From: CAZWUZ01 sp964637655 [NCBI: uncultured bacterium]
GTDB taxonomy: Bacteria; DAOPZR01
Direction of reading: 5' to 3'
Length of the DNA: 7,455 bases
Assembly (NCBI GenBank): GCA_964637655.1
Contig: CAZWUZ010000192.1
Span: 1 to 7,455 of the forward strand
Numbering within the stretch: position 1 is the stretch's first letter; every line of letters begins with the position of its first letter. The notes beneath the pieces were generated by a model that ran no database searches, was not told where the DNA came from, and saw only the letters and a list, made by a program, of their open reading frames with translations. This document shows positions 1 through 6,089 of this stretch, piece by piece. Made by a program: the position numbers and the translations under genes.

Positions 1-437
1 CCGTCCAGGTCACGAGCGAGGGGTATGTGACCGACAGTCACGGCAACCTGCTGCAGGCGGAACTGGCGGCCGGCGGCACGGGCCCGCTGCACCTGACCTC
101 GACCACCGTCAGCGTCGGCAGCGACGGCACGGTGGCGCAGGGTGATCCGACGCAGGGGGCGCAGCAGGTGCTCGGGCGGCTCATCGTGCAGGAGTTCGAT
201 CCGCCGCGCGCGCTGCGCAAGACGGGCGACAACCTGTACGAAGCGCCGGCGGGCGTCAACGGGCAGCGTGCCACGGCCGGGGTCAAGCAGGGGTACGTCG
301 AGCAGTCGAATGTGAACGCGATCCAGGAAATGGTGCGGCTGATCGAGGCGCACCGCCTGTTCGGCATAGAGGAAAAGATCATCACCACGCATGACGGGCT
401 GCTCAACAAGGCCGTCAACGAAATCCCGCGCAGTTAG
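1..437 (+). CDS. flgF: Flagellar basal-body rod protein FlgF-type, C-terminal part (5' end outside window)
   Basis: This is the last 144 codons of a flagellar rod/hook family protein, open at the window's left edge (reading frame begins at base 3, stop TAG at 435-437). The first residues, VTSEGYVTDSHGNLL, match the family's central 'GY.T..G.FKLD..G.LV' type segment, followed by a beta-rich region (TTVSVGSDGTV, LGRLIVQEFDPPRAL). The C-terminus has the conserved rod-protein helix: VKQGYVEQSNVNAIQEMV, then an acidic/hydrophobic stretch ending near EKIITTHDGLLNKAVNE. Family knowledge: FlgF and FlgG form the proximal and distal rod that crosses the periplasm. I call it FlgF because a complete, closer match to FlgG follows 22 bases downstream, the usual flgF-flgG order. 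The C-terminal helix (AHRLFGIEEK) departs from the stricter FlgG form ([10 protein letters not shown]). It could be another FlgG-like rod paralogue. Confidence 0.85.
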   Translation, partial: VQVTSEGYVTDSHGNLLQAELAAGGTGPLHLTSTTVSVGSDGTVAQGDPTQGAQQVLGRLIVQEFDPPRALRKTGDNLYEAPAGVNGQRATAGVKQGYVEQSNVNAIQEMVRLIEAHRLFGIEEKIITTHDGLLNKAVNEIPRS

Positions 438-445
438 CGGCTGAC

Positions 446-453
446 AGGAGAAG
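446..453 (+). promoter_or_regulatory. Ribosome binding site of flgG
   Basis: AGGAGAAG lies in the 22-base gap after the flgF stop. The AGGAG core ends nine bases before the ATG at 460. A second in-frame ATG follows directly at 463 and could also serve as the start, which would shorten the protein by one residue. Confidence 0.7.
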
Positions 454-459
454 AACATC

Positions 460-1248
460 ATGATGCGAAGCTTATGGTCGGCAGCGACCGGAATGATGGG
501 GCAGCAGTTCAACGTCGACGTTATCAGCAACAACCTCGCCAACGTCAACACGACGGGGTTCAAGCGGGCGCGGGCGGATTTCGACGACCTGATGTACCAG
601 AAACTGCAGGTGCCGGGAACCACCTCGGCGAGCGGCGCGCAGAACCCGACGGGGACGGAAGTCGGGCTCGGCACGCGCGTGGCGGCGACCTCGCGCATGA
701 ACATGCAGGGCTCGCTCAAGCACACGGAAAACCCGCTGGACCTGGCGATCGAAGGGGACGGGTTCTTCCGCATCCAGCTGCCGGACGGCACGACGGGCTA
801 CACCCGGGACGGGTCGTTCAAACTCGACGGGCAGGGACAGATCGTCACCTCTGACGGCAACCTGCTGGCGGACGCCATCAGCATTCCGGCCGAGGCGACC
901 AACATCTCGGTCGCGGCGGACGGCACGGTATCGGTGCTGGTCAGCGGTGAGAGCACGCCGCAGGAAGTCGGGCAGATCCAGCTGGCGAAGTTCGTCAATC
1001 CCGCGGGCCTGTCATCCATCGGCGGCAACATCCTTGTCGAGACGCCGGCGTCGGGGAACGCCACGGAATCCGCCCCCGGCGAATCGGGGAACGGGCATAT
1101 CCGCCAGGGCTACCTGGAAATGTCGAACGTGCAGGTGGTCGAGGCGATGGTTGACCTGATCACCGCGCAGCGCGCCTACGAGATCAACTCGAAGTCGATC
1201 CAGACCTCCGACTCGATGCTCGGCGTGGTCGCGAACCTGAAGCGCTAA
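460..1248 (+). CDS. flgG: Flagellar distal rod protein FlgG
   Basis: A complete 262-residue protein, the usual length for FlgG, which builds the distal rod (drive shaft) of the flagellum in the periplasm and is exported by the flagellar type III apparatus. Visible signatures run in family order. Residues 1-35 are the N-terminal rod helix with [11 protein letters not shown] and the hallmark [14 protein letters not shown]. Residues 98-104 carry EGDGFFR and 113-121 GYTRDGSFK. Residues 217-262 form the C-terminal helix with [18 protein letters not shown] and [19 protein letters not shown]. No cleavable signal peptide is visible, as expected for this export route. The gene follows the FlgF-type gene by 22 bases and its TAA stop shares one base with the flgA start, so the three are probably co-transcribed and flgG and flgA translationally coupled. 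No residue of the family signature appears to be missing. Confidence 0.97.
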   Translation: MMRSLWSAATGMMGQQFNVDVISNNLANVNTTGFKRARADFDDLMYQKLQVPGTTSASGAQNPTGTEVGLGTRVAATSRMNMQGSLKHTENPLDLAIEGDGFFRIQLPDGTTGYTRDGSFKLDGQGQIVTSDGNLLADAISIPAEATNISVAADGTVSVLVSGESTPQEVGQIQLAKFVNPAGLSSIGGNILVETPASGNATESAPGESGNGHIRQGYLEMSNVQVVEAMVDLITAQRAYEINSKSIQTSDSMLGVVANLKR

Positions 1249-2207
1249 TGACGCACGTTGAACGCGGCGGCGGGATGATTCCTGCCGTCGCGCTCTGTTG
1301 CGCGCTGCTGCTGGCCGCACTGCCGGCGGCGGCGGCGGACATCACCATTGCCCTGCGCGCGCGCGCGGCAGTGGCGGGTCCGTATGTGTGGCTCGACGAG
1401 GTGGCGGACATCGCCGGCTATGCTGGTGAACGCCTCTGCCTCGACCGCGCGCCGCTGCCGGGCAGCGACAAGACGCTGGTCGCGACCCGCGTGGCGGCGA
1501 CGGTAAAACGCCTGCTGCCGCGCGGCACGGAAATCAGCATCAGCGGCGAAGCGGTGAACGTGACGCGGGCGACGCAGACGCTGCGCAGCGCCGATCTCGT
1601 CGCGGCGGCGGCGGCGGCACTGCGCGAGCGCTATGCCGGCTGCAGCCGCCTCGACCTCGAGCCGCTCGGCCTGACACCTGATGACCTCCTGCTCACCACG
1701 GACACGTTCACCGTAGCTGCTGAACCGTCCGGGCTTCCCTACACCGGGCGCGACAGCGTGCGGGTGACTGTCAGCCAGCAGGGGCGCGCGATGCGCAGCG
1801 TGAATATTGCCTTCCGCACGGTACCCTATGCCACCGTCGCCGTGACTGATGCCGCCATCGCGCGCGGTGCACTGCTGGCTGCTGACGCGGTGCGCTGCGA
1901 AGAACGCGCGCTGACCGGGCTGCGCGGTACTCCCGTCACTGACGCTGCTGGACTTGCCGGGCAGCGCAGCACGCGCCTGCTGGCGGCCGGCGACATCATC
2001 GTGCACGAGGCGTGCGAACCCGTCCCCGTCATCTGCCGCGGCGACGCGGTGCGCGTCACTGTCCTGCGCGGCGGCGTGGTGCTCACCACGTCCGGCATCG
2101 CCCGGCAGGACGGCTGTGCCGGCGAGACCATCCGCGTCAACAACGCCGACAGCGGGCGCCTGCTGCGCGCCGAGGTCGCCGGCCCCGGCGCCGTCATCAT
2201 CCGCTGA
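1248..2207 (+). CDS. flgA: Flagellar P-ring assembly chaperone FlgA
   Basis: A 319-residue protein. FlgA is a periplasmic chaperone that helps FlgI assemble into the P-ring around the rod. Residues 1-30 look like a Sec signal peptide (hydrophobic run from about 11 to 25, then LPAAAA before Asp31). The middle part is divergent. Residues about 195-258 form the SAF-like domain (VAVTDAAIARGALLAADAV). The end, about 258-319, is the typical FlgA tail, with CRGDAVRVTV, DGCAGETIRVNN and AEVAGPGAVIIR. The ATG shares its A with the flgG TAA stop. No good ribosome binding site is visible, so coupling to flgG is likely. An in-frame ATG at 1275 (residue 10) would still leave a signal peptide but also lacks a ribosome binding site. 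The mature part has six cysteines, an even number that could form disulfides. The family assignment rests mainly on the C-terminal third. Confidence 0.9.
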   Translation: MTHVERGGGMIPAVALCCALLLAALPAAAADITIALRARAAVAGPYVWLDEVADIAGYAGERLCLDRAPLPGSDKTLVATRVAATVKRLLPRGTEISISGEAVNVTRATQTLRSADLVAAAAAALRERYAGCSRLDLEPLGLTPDDLLLTTDTFTVAAEPSGLPYTGRDSVRVTVSQQGRAMRSVNIAFRTVPYATVAVTDAAIARGALLAADAVRCEERALTGLRGTPVTDAAGLAGQRSTRLLAAGDIIVHEACEPVPVICRGDAVRVTVLRGGVVLTTSGIARQDGCAGETIRVNNADSGRLLRAEVAGPGAVIIR

Positions 2208-2210
2208 CGG
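2191..2210. repeat. Short inverted repeat across the flgA stop codon
   Basis: CCGTCA (2191-2196) and TGACGG (2205-2210) are perfect 6-base inverted arms with an eight-base loop, and the right arm contains the flgA stop codon. The following bases (TATCCCTGC) are not a T-tract, so this is not a canonical intrinsic terminator. It may be a weak mRNA 3'-end structure or chance. Confidence 0.3.
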
Positions 2211-2235
2211 TATCCCTGCATCCCCGAAGTACCTA

Positions 2236-2244
2236 TGCTACACT
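2236..2244 (+). promoter_or_regulatory. Possible extended -10 promoter before the glycosyltransferase pair
   Basis: TGCTACACT fits the extended -10 pattern TGnTAnAnT (TACACT matches four of six bases of TATAAT). It sits in the 73-base gap between flgA and the next gene, about 37 bases before its GTG start. No recognisable -35 box lies 17 bases upstream (CTGCAT there), so any activity would depend on the extended -10. The pair may instead be read through from the flagellar genes. Confidence 0.4.
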
Positions 2245-2264
2245 GACGCGTCCGGTGTGCCGGC

Positions 2265-2271
2265 AGAGGAG
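2265..2271 (+). promoter_or_regulatory. Ribosome binding site that fixes the GTG start at 2281
   Basis: AGAGGAG ends nine bases before GTG at 2281. The reading frame is open much further upstream, back into flgA, but those codons overlap flgA in another frame and have GC-shadow composition. The nearby ATG at 2288 is out of frame. This site is therefore the best guide to the true start. Confidence 0.7.
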
Positions 2272-2280
2272 CGCATCACG

Positions 2281-4245
2281 GTGGATCATGGTCACAACCG
2301 CATAGCGGCCGCACTGCTCGCGGCGGGGCTGGCTGCGGGCCTGCTGCTCGCGCAGAGCGGGGCGGAATGGCCCGGAGCGCAACTGCTCGCGGTCGTGCTG
2401 CCGCTGCTCTGGCTCTCGGCGGTGCTGCTCGCCGCCGGGCTGCGCTGGGCGCGCCTGCTGCTGGCCGGGCTGCCGCCGCTGGCGCGCGGCGCTGCCGCCT
2501 CGACGCTGGGCTGGGGCGTGCTCGCCCTGCTGGTCACGCTGGTGCTGCTGGCGGGCGGGACGCTGGCGCTCGACCTGCTGCTGGTGCTGCTCGCGGTTGG
2601 CGGCACGCTGCTGCTGGCGCTGACGGGCGAGTGGTACGCGTGGCTGTGCGACCTGCCGGTACTCTGGCGCGCGGCAGCGCCCGACGCGGCGACGCGCTGG
2701 GCGCGTCTCGGGGAGCTGCTGGCGCTGCTCACCGCGCTGCTCTGCGTCAGCGCGCCTCCCGTCGCCTACGATGCGATGACCTATCATCTCGCGCTGCCGC
2801 AGGCGTATCTCAACGCCGGCGGTATCGTGCCGCTGGTGCACAACCACTACAGCGGGTTTCCGAAACTGGTCGAGATGCTCTTCCTGCTCGCGCTGGCGTG
2901 CGGCAATCCCGCGCTGGCACACGGCATATGCTTTATGCTCGGTCTGTGGCTGCTGGTGCTGCTCTGGGCGCTGGCGCGCTACCGCATGGCGCTCCCCCCC
3001 GCCGCGGCCTGGTTGGCAGCGCTGCTGGCGGTCACCATACCCGAGGTATGGGATGCGTTCAGCGTCGCCATGGTCGACCTCCCGGCCGCGCTCTTTGCCG
3101 CGCTCGCGCTGTGGTACCTGACCGGCACGACACGGGCTGACGCGGCGGGGGCGGGACTGGCAACGGGGTTTATGCTCGGCTGCAAGTACACGCTCTGGCC
3201 GGCGCTGGCGCTGCATCTGCTCATCGTGCTGGTGCGGCAGCGACGTGATGCCGGGATGTTCCTTATGGCCGCATTGGCGGCATGCCTGCTCTGGCCGCTG
3301 CTCAACCTCGCGCTGTACGGCAATCCGGTCTACCCGTTCGGCGGGCCGCTGCTGCCGACCCCGGGCATCGACGACGAACTGCGCGTGGCCTATGCGCGGC
3401 AGGGGCTCGACCTGTTCGGCACACGCAAGGCGCTGCCCGAACTGCTCGCGCGGCCGTGGGACATGGTGATCAACGAGGAGAAGTTCGGGGCGGGAACGCG
3501 CGGCAGTATCGGGCCGCTGTTGCTGCTGTTGCTGCCGTTCACCCTCGGGGCGCGCCTGCGCGACGGGCGGCTCTACCTGCTGCCGGGTGTCGCGTGGTTT
3601 CTCTGGTGGTCGTACACCTCGCAGCAGAACCGCCATCTGCTCTTCCTGCTCTGCCTGCTCTGTGTGCCGGCGGCGGGCGCGGTCCGCCACCTCGCGCGCA
3701 CGGCATGGCTGCGGCCGCTGCTCGCGCTCGTGCTGACGGTGGCCTGCGTGCACGGGGTGGCGTGGGGCGCGATGAAGAAGGAGGCGTTCTACAGTGCGTG
3801 GGACTGGGCGGCAGGCGCGCTGACCCGCGACGCCTACCTGACCCGCCACTATCCCGGCTGGCAGGTCCTCGGGCTGATCAATTCCTTCAGCGGTGACAGC
3901 GGCACGGTGCTGTTCGTCGGGCATGAATTCGGGGCGTATGTCGAATGCCCGGCCATCGTCGCGCCCGCCTACAGCCGCGACCCGCTCGAAGTTCTGCTGC
4001 GCGGAAATGCTGCGCCGGCGGGTGCTGCGACAGCGGCGGAACTGAACGCGGCGCTGCGGGCACGGGGGATACGCTACGTTGCGTGGTCGGATTTCGGGTT
4101 CCGTTTCAAGCAGGGATTCCGGCATTATCGCCTGAACCCGGAACAGGCGGCGCTGCTGCAGGAGTTCCGGCGCACGCAACTGGTGCCGCTCTCCGCGCCG
4201 GCTGACGACCTGGTGCTCTACGCGCTGGTTGAGGTGGTGCCATGA
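2281..4245 (+). CDS. Polytopic membrane glycosyltransferase of the GT-C / ArnT-PMT type
   Basis: A 654-residue, Leu- and Ala-rich membrane protein from GTG at 2281, with roughly a dozen hydrophobic segments up to about residue 510 and a soluble C-terminal part (about 534-654). It resembles the GT-C superfamily, whose members move sugars from polyprenyl-phosphate donors to acceptors on the periplasmic face. The supporting motifs are as follows. YDAMTYHLALPQAYLNAGG at 163-181 is the place where GT-C enzymes carry the catalytic acidic residue after the first membrane segments; Asp164 is the candidate. GCKYTLWP lies at 300-307 and YGNPVYPFG at 346-354. SQQNRHLLFL at 447-456 resembles the Q-x-R-Y-L region near the end of the ArnT/PMT membrane domain. 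The C-terminal domain (VLFVGHEFGAYV, then ALRARGIRYVAWSDFG) looks periplasmic. Its stop overlaps the next gene's start (ATGA), which implies coupled translation and joint function. Donor and acceptor are unknown. Confidence 0.75.
   Translation: MDHGHNRIAAALLAAGLAAGLLLAQSGAEWPGAQLLAVVLPLLWLSAVLLAAGLRWARLLLAGLPPLARGAAASTLGWGVLALLVTLVLLAGGTLALDLLLVLLAVGGTLLLALTGEWYAWLCDLPVLWRAAAPDAATRWARLGELLALLTALLCVSAPPVAYDAMTYHLALPQAYLNAGGIVPLVHNHYSGFPKLVEMLFLLALACGNPALAHGICFMLGLWLLVLLWALARYRMALPPAAAWLAALLAVTIPEVWDAFSVAMVDLPAALFAALALWYLTGTTRADAAGAGLATGFMLGCKYTLWPALALHLLIVLVRQRRDAGMFLMAALAACLLWPLLNLALYGNPVYPFGGPLLPTPGIDDELRVAYARQGLDLFGTRKALPELLARPWDMVINEEKFGAGTRGSIGPLLLLLLPFTLGARLRDGRLYLLPGVAWFLWWSYTSQQNRHLLFLLCLLCVPAAGAVRHLARTAWLRPLLALVLTVACVHGVAWGAMKKEAFYSAWDWAAGALTRDAYLTRHYPGWQVLGLINSFSGDSGTVLFVGHEFGAYVECPAIVAPAYSRDPLEVLLRGNAAPAGAATAAELNAALRARGIRYVAWSDFGFRFKQGFRHYRLNPEQAALLQEFRRTQLVPLSAPADDLVLYALVEVVP
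4231..4237 (+). promoter_or_regulatory. Ribosome binding site of the DUF2723 gene, inside the upstream coding end
   Basis: GAGGTGG lies within the last codons of the preceding glycosyltransferase, four bases before ATG at 4242 (six from the end of GAGGT). It supports the ATGA-overlapped start over the in-frame ATG at 4254, which has no equivalent site. Confidence 0.5.
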
Positions 4246-5951
4246 CGGTGCGCATGACGGTTATCTGCGCCGGGCTTATCGCGCTGGTGCTGTATGTGCT
4301 GACGCTGGCGGGCGGTCCCGTCGACAACGGCGACAGCGGCGAGTTTCTTGCCGTGGCCGCGACGTTCGGGGTGGCGCATCCACCCGGGTATCCGACCTAC
4401 ACCCTGCTGGCAGCCGCGGCGTATCATCTCCCGCTGCCGGGTTTCGATGCGCACGAACGTGTGGCGCTTGTCGCCGCGCTGTCAGCCGCGCTGGCGGTGG
4501 CGCTGCTCTGCCGGATGCTGCTGGCGCTTGGCTGCAGCACGGTTGCCGCCATGACGCTGGCGCTGCTGGCCGGGCTCAATGCGCTCGTCTGGGGCCAGGC
4601 GGTGATGGCGGAGGTCTACACGCTGCACCTGCTGTTTTTTACGGGGGTGCTGGCCCTTGCCTGGCGGCTGGCGCGACCTGCCGCGCCGTGGCTTTGGGGT
4701 GCCGCGGGACTCTGGTGCGGGCTCGGGCTGGGCAACCATGTGACGCTGCTCTTCATCCTGCCCGTGCTCTGGTGGCAGGGGTGGCATGCGCCCCGGCGGC
4801 GGCACGCGCTGGCGCTGCTGACGACCGGTACGCTGCTCGCCCTGTGCGTGTATCTCTACCTGCCGTGGGCGGCGGCGCGCGACCCGTACTGCAACTGGGG
4901 CGACCCGTCGACGCTGACGCGGTTCATCGACCATGTCACCCTCGCGCAGTTCCGCGGTGATGCGTGGCAGTGGTCGCGCCTGCCGCTCAAACTGACAGTG
5001 CTCGGCGACACGCTGCTCGACGGCGCCGGTATCGTCGCGCTGGCGCTGGCGGGGCTGGGGAGCGCGGCGCTGTGGCGGCGTGCCCGCGCGCTGACGGTCG
5101 CACTGTTTGCCTACGTGCTGCTGCTTGTCGCGGCGTTCGGGCAGGGGCGTGCGGAAGTGCTCATCGCCTCGCTTCCCGTGCACCTGCTGCCGGCGGTACT
5201 CGCGACGCTGCTGCTGGCGGGCGCCGGGCTGGCCGCACTGCAGTCGCCGCGCCTGCGGACGCTGCTGACTGCCGCGCTGCTCGTCTGGCTGCTGGTGCAA
5301 ATCCCGGTGGCGCTGCGCACGGCGGACCGGCACGGCGACCGCATCCTTACCGGGCTGGCGGCGCGCCTGCTCCATTCCTGCCCGCAGGGTGGGATGCTGC
5401 TGGTGGAGCGCGATGATGTCACCTTCCCGCTCTGGGCACTGCAGGCGGAGGGGCTGCGCACGGATGTGCTGGTGGTCAACGGCACGCTGCTCAATTTTCC
5501 GTGGTACCGCGACCAGATGGCACGCAGGGCAGGCCTGACGGAGGTGCCCGGCACGCCGCAGGCAACGTACGCACTGCTGGCAGCGAGCGCGCCCGCGGTC
5601 TATGCCTTCCCGGCCACGTCGCTGGCGCTTTCCGGCACGGAGAAGGGGATGCTGACCGTGCTCAAGGGGGAGACGGACCGGACGGGCGAAACGCGGCGGC
5701 TGCTCGGCGTGCTGCTGAACATTGATCCGGCGGAATTTGACCGCGTGCACCTGACGGAAACGCAGCAGGCGGTGCGACGCACCTATGTCAGGGCGCTCAA
5801 CCAGACGGCCATCGCGCTGGCGCAGGCGGGTCATCCCGCACGCGGCATGCTGCTGCTCGACCGCGCGTTTTTATTGCTGCCGGATGACCGCGTTACCCGC
5901 GGCAATGCCGTCACCATGCGCCGACAGGTGCTATCCCTTTCCCTGCAGTAG
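4242..5951 (+). CDS. DUF2723 (TMEM260-like) membrane protein, probable GT-C glycosyltransferase
   Basis: A 569-residue protein with all the landmarks of the DUF2723 family. After the first membrane helix (about 6-23) comes DNGDSGEF at 28-35 and then GVAHPPGYPTY at 43-53. The family motif WGQAVMAEVYTLH occupies 117-129. About ten hydrophobic segments continue to roughly residue 360. The soluble C-terminal part has LVERDDVTFPLWALQAEG at 387-404, then DVLVVNGTLLNFPWY at 408-422, the same order as in other DUF2723 proteins. The remaining 140 residues are helical and less familiar. Family knowledge: human TMEM260, which contains this domain, has been reported to be a protein O-mannosyltransferase, so a sugar-transfer role on the periplasmic side is plausible; the acidic loop at 28-34 would be the candidate active site. 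The ATGA overlap with the upstream GT-C gene suggests the two act in one pathway. Specific substrate not inferable. Confidence 0.88.
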   Translation: MTVRMTVICAGLIALVLYVLTLAGGPVDNGDSGEFLAVAATFGVAHPPGYPTYTLLAAAAYHLPLPGFDAHERVALVAALSAALAVALLCRMLLALGCSTVAAMTLALLAGLNALVWGQAVMAEVYTLHLLFFTGVLALAWRLARPAAPWLWGAAGLWCGLGLGNHVTLLFILPVLWWQGWHAPRRRHALALLTTGTLLALCVYLYLPWAAARDPYCNWGDPSTLTRFIDHVTLAQFRGDAWQWSRLPLKLTVLGDTLLDGAGIVALALAGLGSAALWRRARALTVALFAYVLLLVAAFGQGRAEVLIASLPVHLLPAVLATLLLAGAGLAALQSPRLRTLLTAALLVWLLVQIPVALRTADRHGDRILTGLAARLLHSCPQGGMLLVERDDVTFPLWALQAEGLRTDVLVVNGTLLNFPWYRDQMARRAGLTEVPGTPQATYALLAASAPAVYAFPATSLALSGTEKGMLTVLKGETDRTGETRRLLGVLLNIDPAEFDRVHLTETQQAVRRTYVRALNQTAIALAQAGHPARGMLLLDRAFLLLPDDRVTRGNAVTMRRQVLSLSLQ

Positions 5952-5960
5952 GGTTACGTC

Positions 5961-5979
5961 CTGTTTACTTGACAAACAG
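5961..5979. repeat. Perfect inverted repeat over the -35 box (possible operator)
   Basis: CTGTTT (5961-5966) and AAACAG (5974-5979) are perfect 6-base inverted arms separated by seven bases. The repeat covers the -35 hexamer TTGACA at 5969-5974. That placement is typical for a repressor operator, but a 6-base repeat can arise by chance. The spacing does not match LexA (CTG-N10-CAG; here N13). Confidence 0.35.
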
Positions 5980-5997
5980 CGCCTGAGCATGTATAAT
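5969..5997 (+). promoter_or_regulatory. Perfect consensus sigma-70 type promoter
   Basis: TTGACA at 5969-5974 and TATAAT at 5992-5997 both match the housekeeping consensus at all six positions, with the optimal 17-base spacer. The region is a local AT-rich dip in otherwise very GC-rich DNA and falls in the only sizeable intergenic gap. Transcription would start around 6003-6005, leaving a leader of about 85 bases before the ATG at 6090. It should drive the two downstream genes strongly unless repressed. Confidence 0.88.
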
Positions 5998-6039
5998 GGG
6001 TTGTTATGATGTGCCGACACTATGCGTGTGTGTTGGAAA

Positions 6040-6081
6040 CCGGTGTGCGACCGGCCGGGTGCGGCTGGTCCTGACGGAGGA
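6040..6081 (+). promoter_or_regulatory. Leader with mutually exclusive hairpins before the start codon
   Basis: Two stems compete for the same bases. Stem A pairs CCGGT (6040-6044) with ACCGG (6050-6054). Stem B pairs GACCGGCC (6049-6056) with GGCTGGTC (6063-6070), eight pairs including one G-U, with a six-base loop. A third, weak stem pairs TCCT (6069-6072) with AGGA of the ribosome binding site (6078-6081) and is compatible with A but not with B. This could tune translation. It is small, may be chance, and matches no riboswitch class I can identify. Confidence 0.3.
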
Positions 6082-6082
6082 G
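6076..6082 (+). promoter_or_regulatory. Strong ribosome binding site of the 157-residue protein gene
   Basis: GGAGGAG ends seven bases before ATG at 6090 and ten before the adjacent in-frame ATG at 6093. Either is possible; the first is better spaced. Confidence 0.75.
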
Positions 6083-6089
6083 AGGCACG

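Noticed and set aside
1355-1366. Alternating (GC)6 tract in flgA as Z-DNA or a slippage site
   Set aside because: It is explained by Arg-Ala-Arg-Ala codons in a very GC-rich gene, with no disruption of the frame.
1954-2280. Upstream extension of the glycosyltransferase frame into flgA (ATG at 1954)
   Set aside because: The extra 109 residues overlap flgA and are a Ser/Pro/Ala/Arg-rich shadow. The GTG at 2281 has a properly spaced AGAGGAG and begins just before the first hydrophobic segment.
2917-2935. TGGCAC-like sigma-54 promoter inside the glycosyltransferase gene
   Set aside because: The -12 half does not match TTGC at the required spacing, and the site lies deep in a coding region with no gene start nearby.
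2994-3000. C7 homopolymer in the glycosyltransferase gene as a phase-variation tract
   Set aside because: Seven Cs is short for a switching tract and common in GC-rich coding DNA. The reading frame is intact on both sides.
2233-4179. A 648-codon open frame on the - strand, opposite the GT-C glycosyltransferase
   Set aside because: It is rich in Arg, Gln and Pro with low-complexity runs, as expected from reading GC-rich Leu/Ala codons backwards. It has no recognisable domain, and the + strand frame has clear family motifs, a ribosome binding site and coupling.
4482-5834. A 450-codon open frame on the - strand, opposite the DUF2723 gene
   Set aside because: It has the same Arg/Gln-rich shadow composition, and the + strand frame is a clear DUF2723 protein.
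5961-5979. LexA (SOS) operator
   Set aside because: The arms begin and end with CTG and CAG, but the spacing is 13 bases instead of the 10 of the enterobacterial LexA box, and no SOS gene follows.
6033-6077. Resemblance of the leader (GGAAACCGGTG...) to the core of a cobalamin riboswitch
   Set aside because: Only the GGAA-CCGGTG-like string matches. The B12-box (AGCCAGGAGACCTGCC-like) and outer stems are missing, and a leader of about 85 bases is much shorter than the roughly 200-base aptamer.
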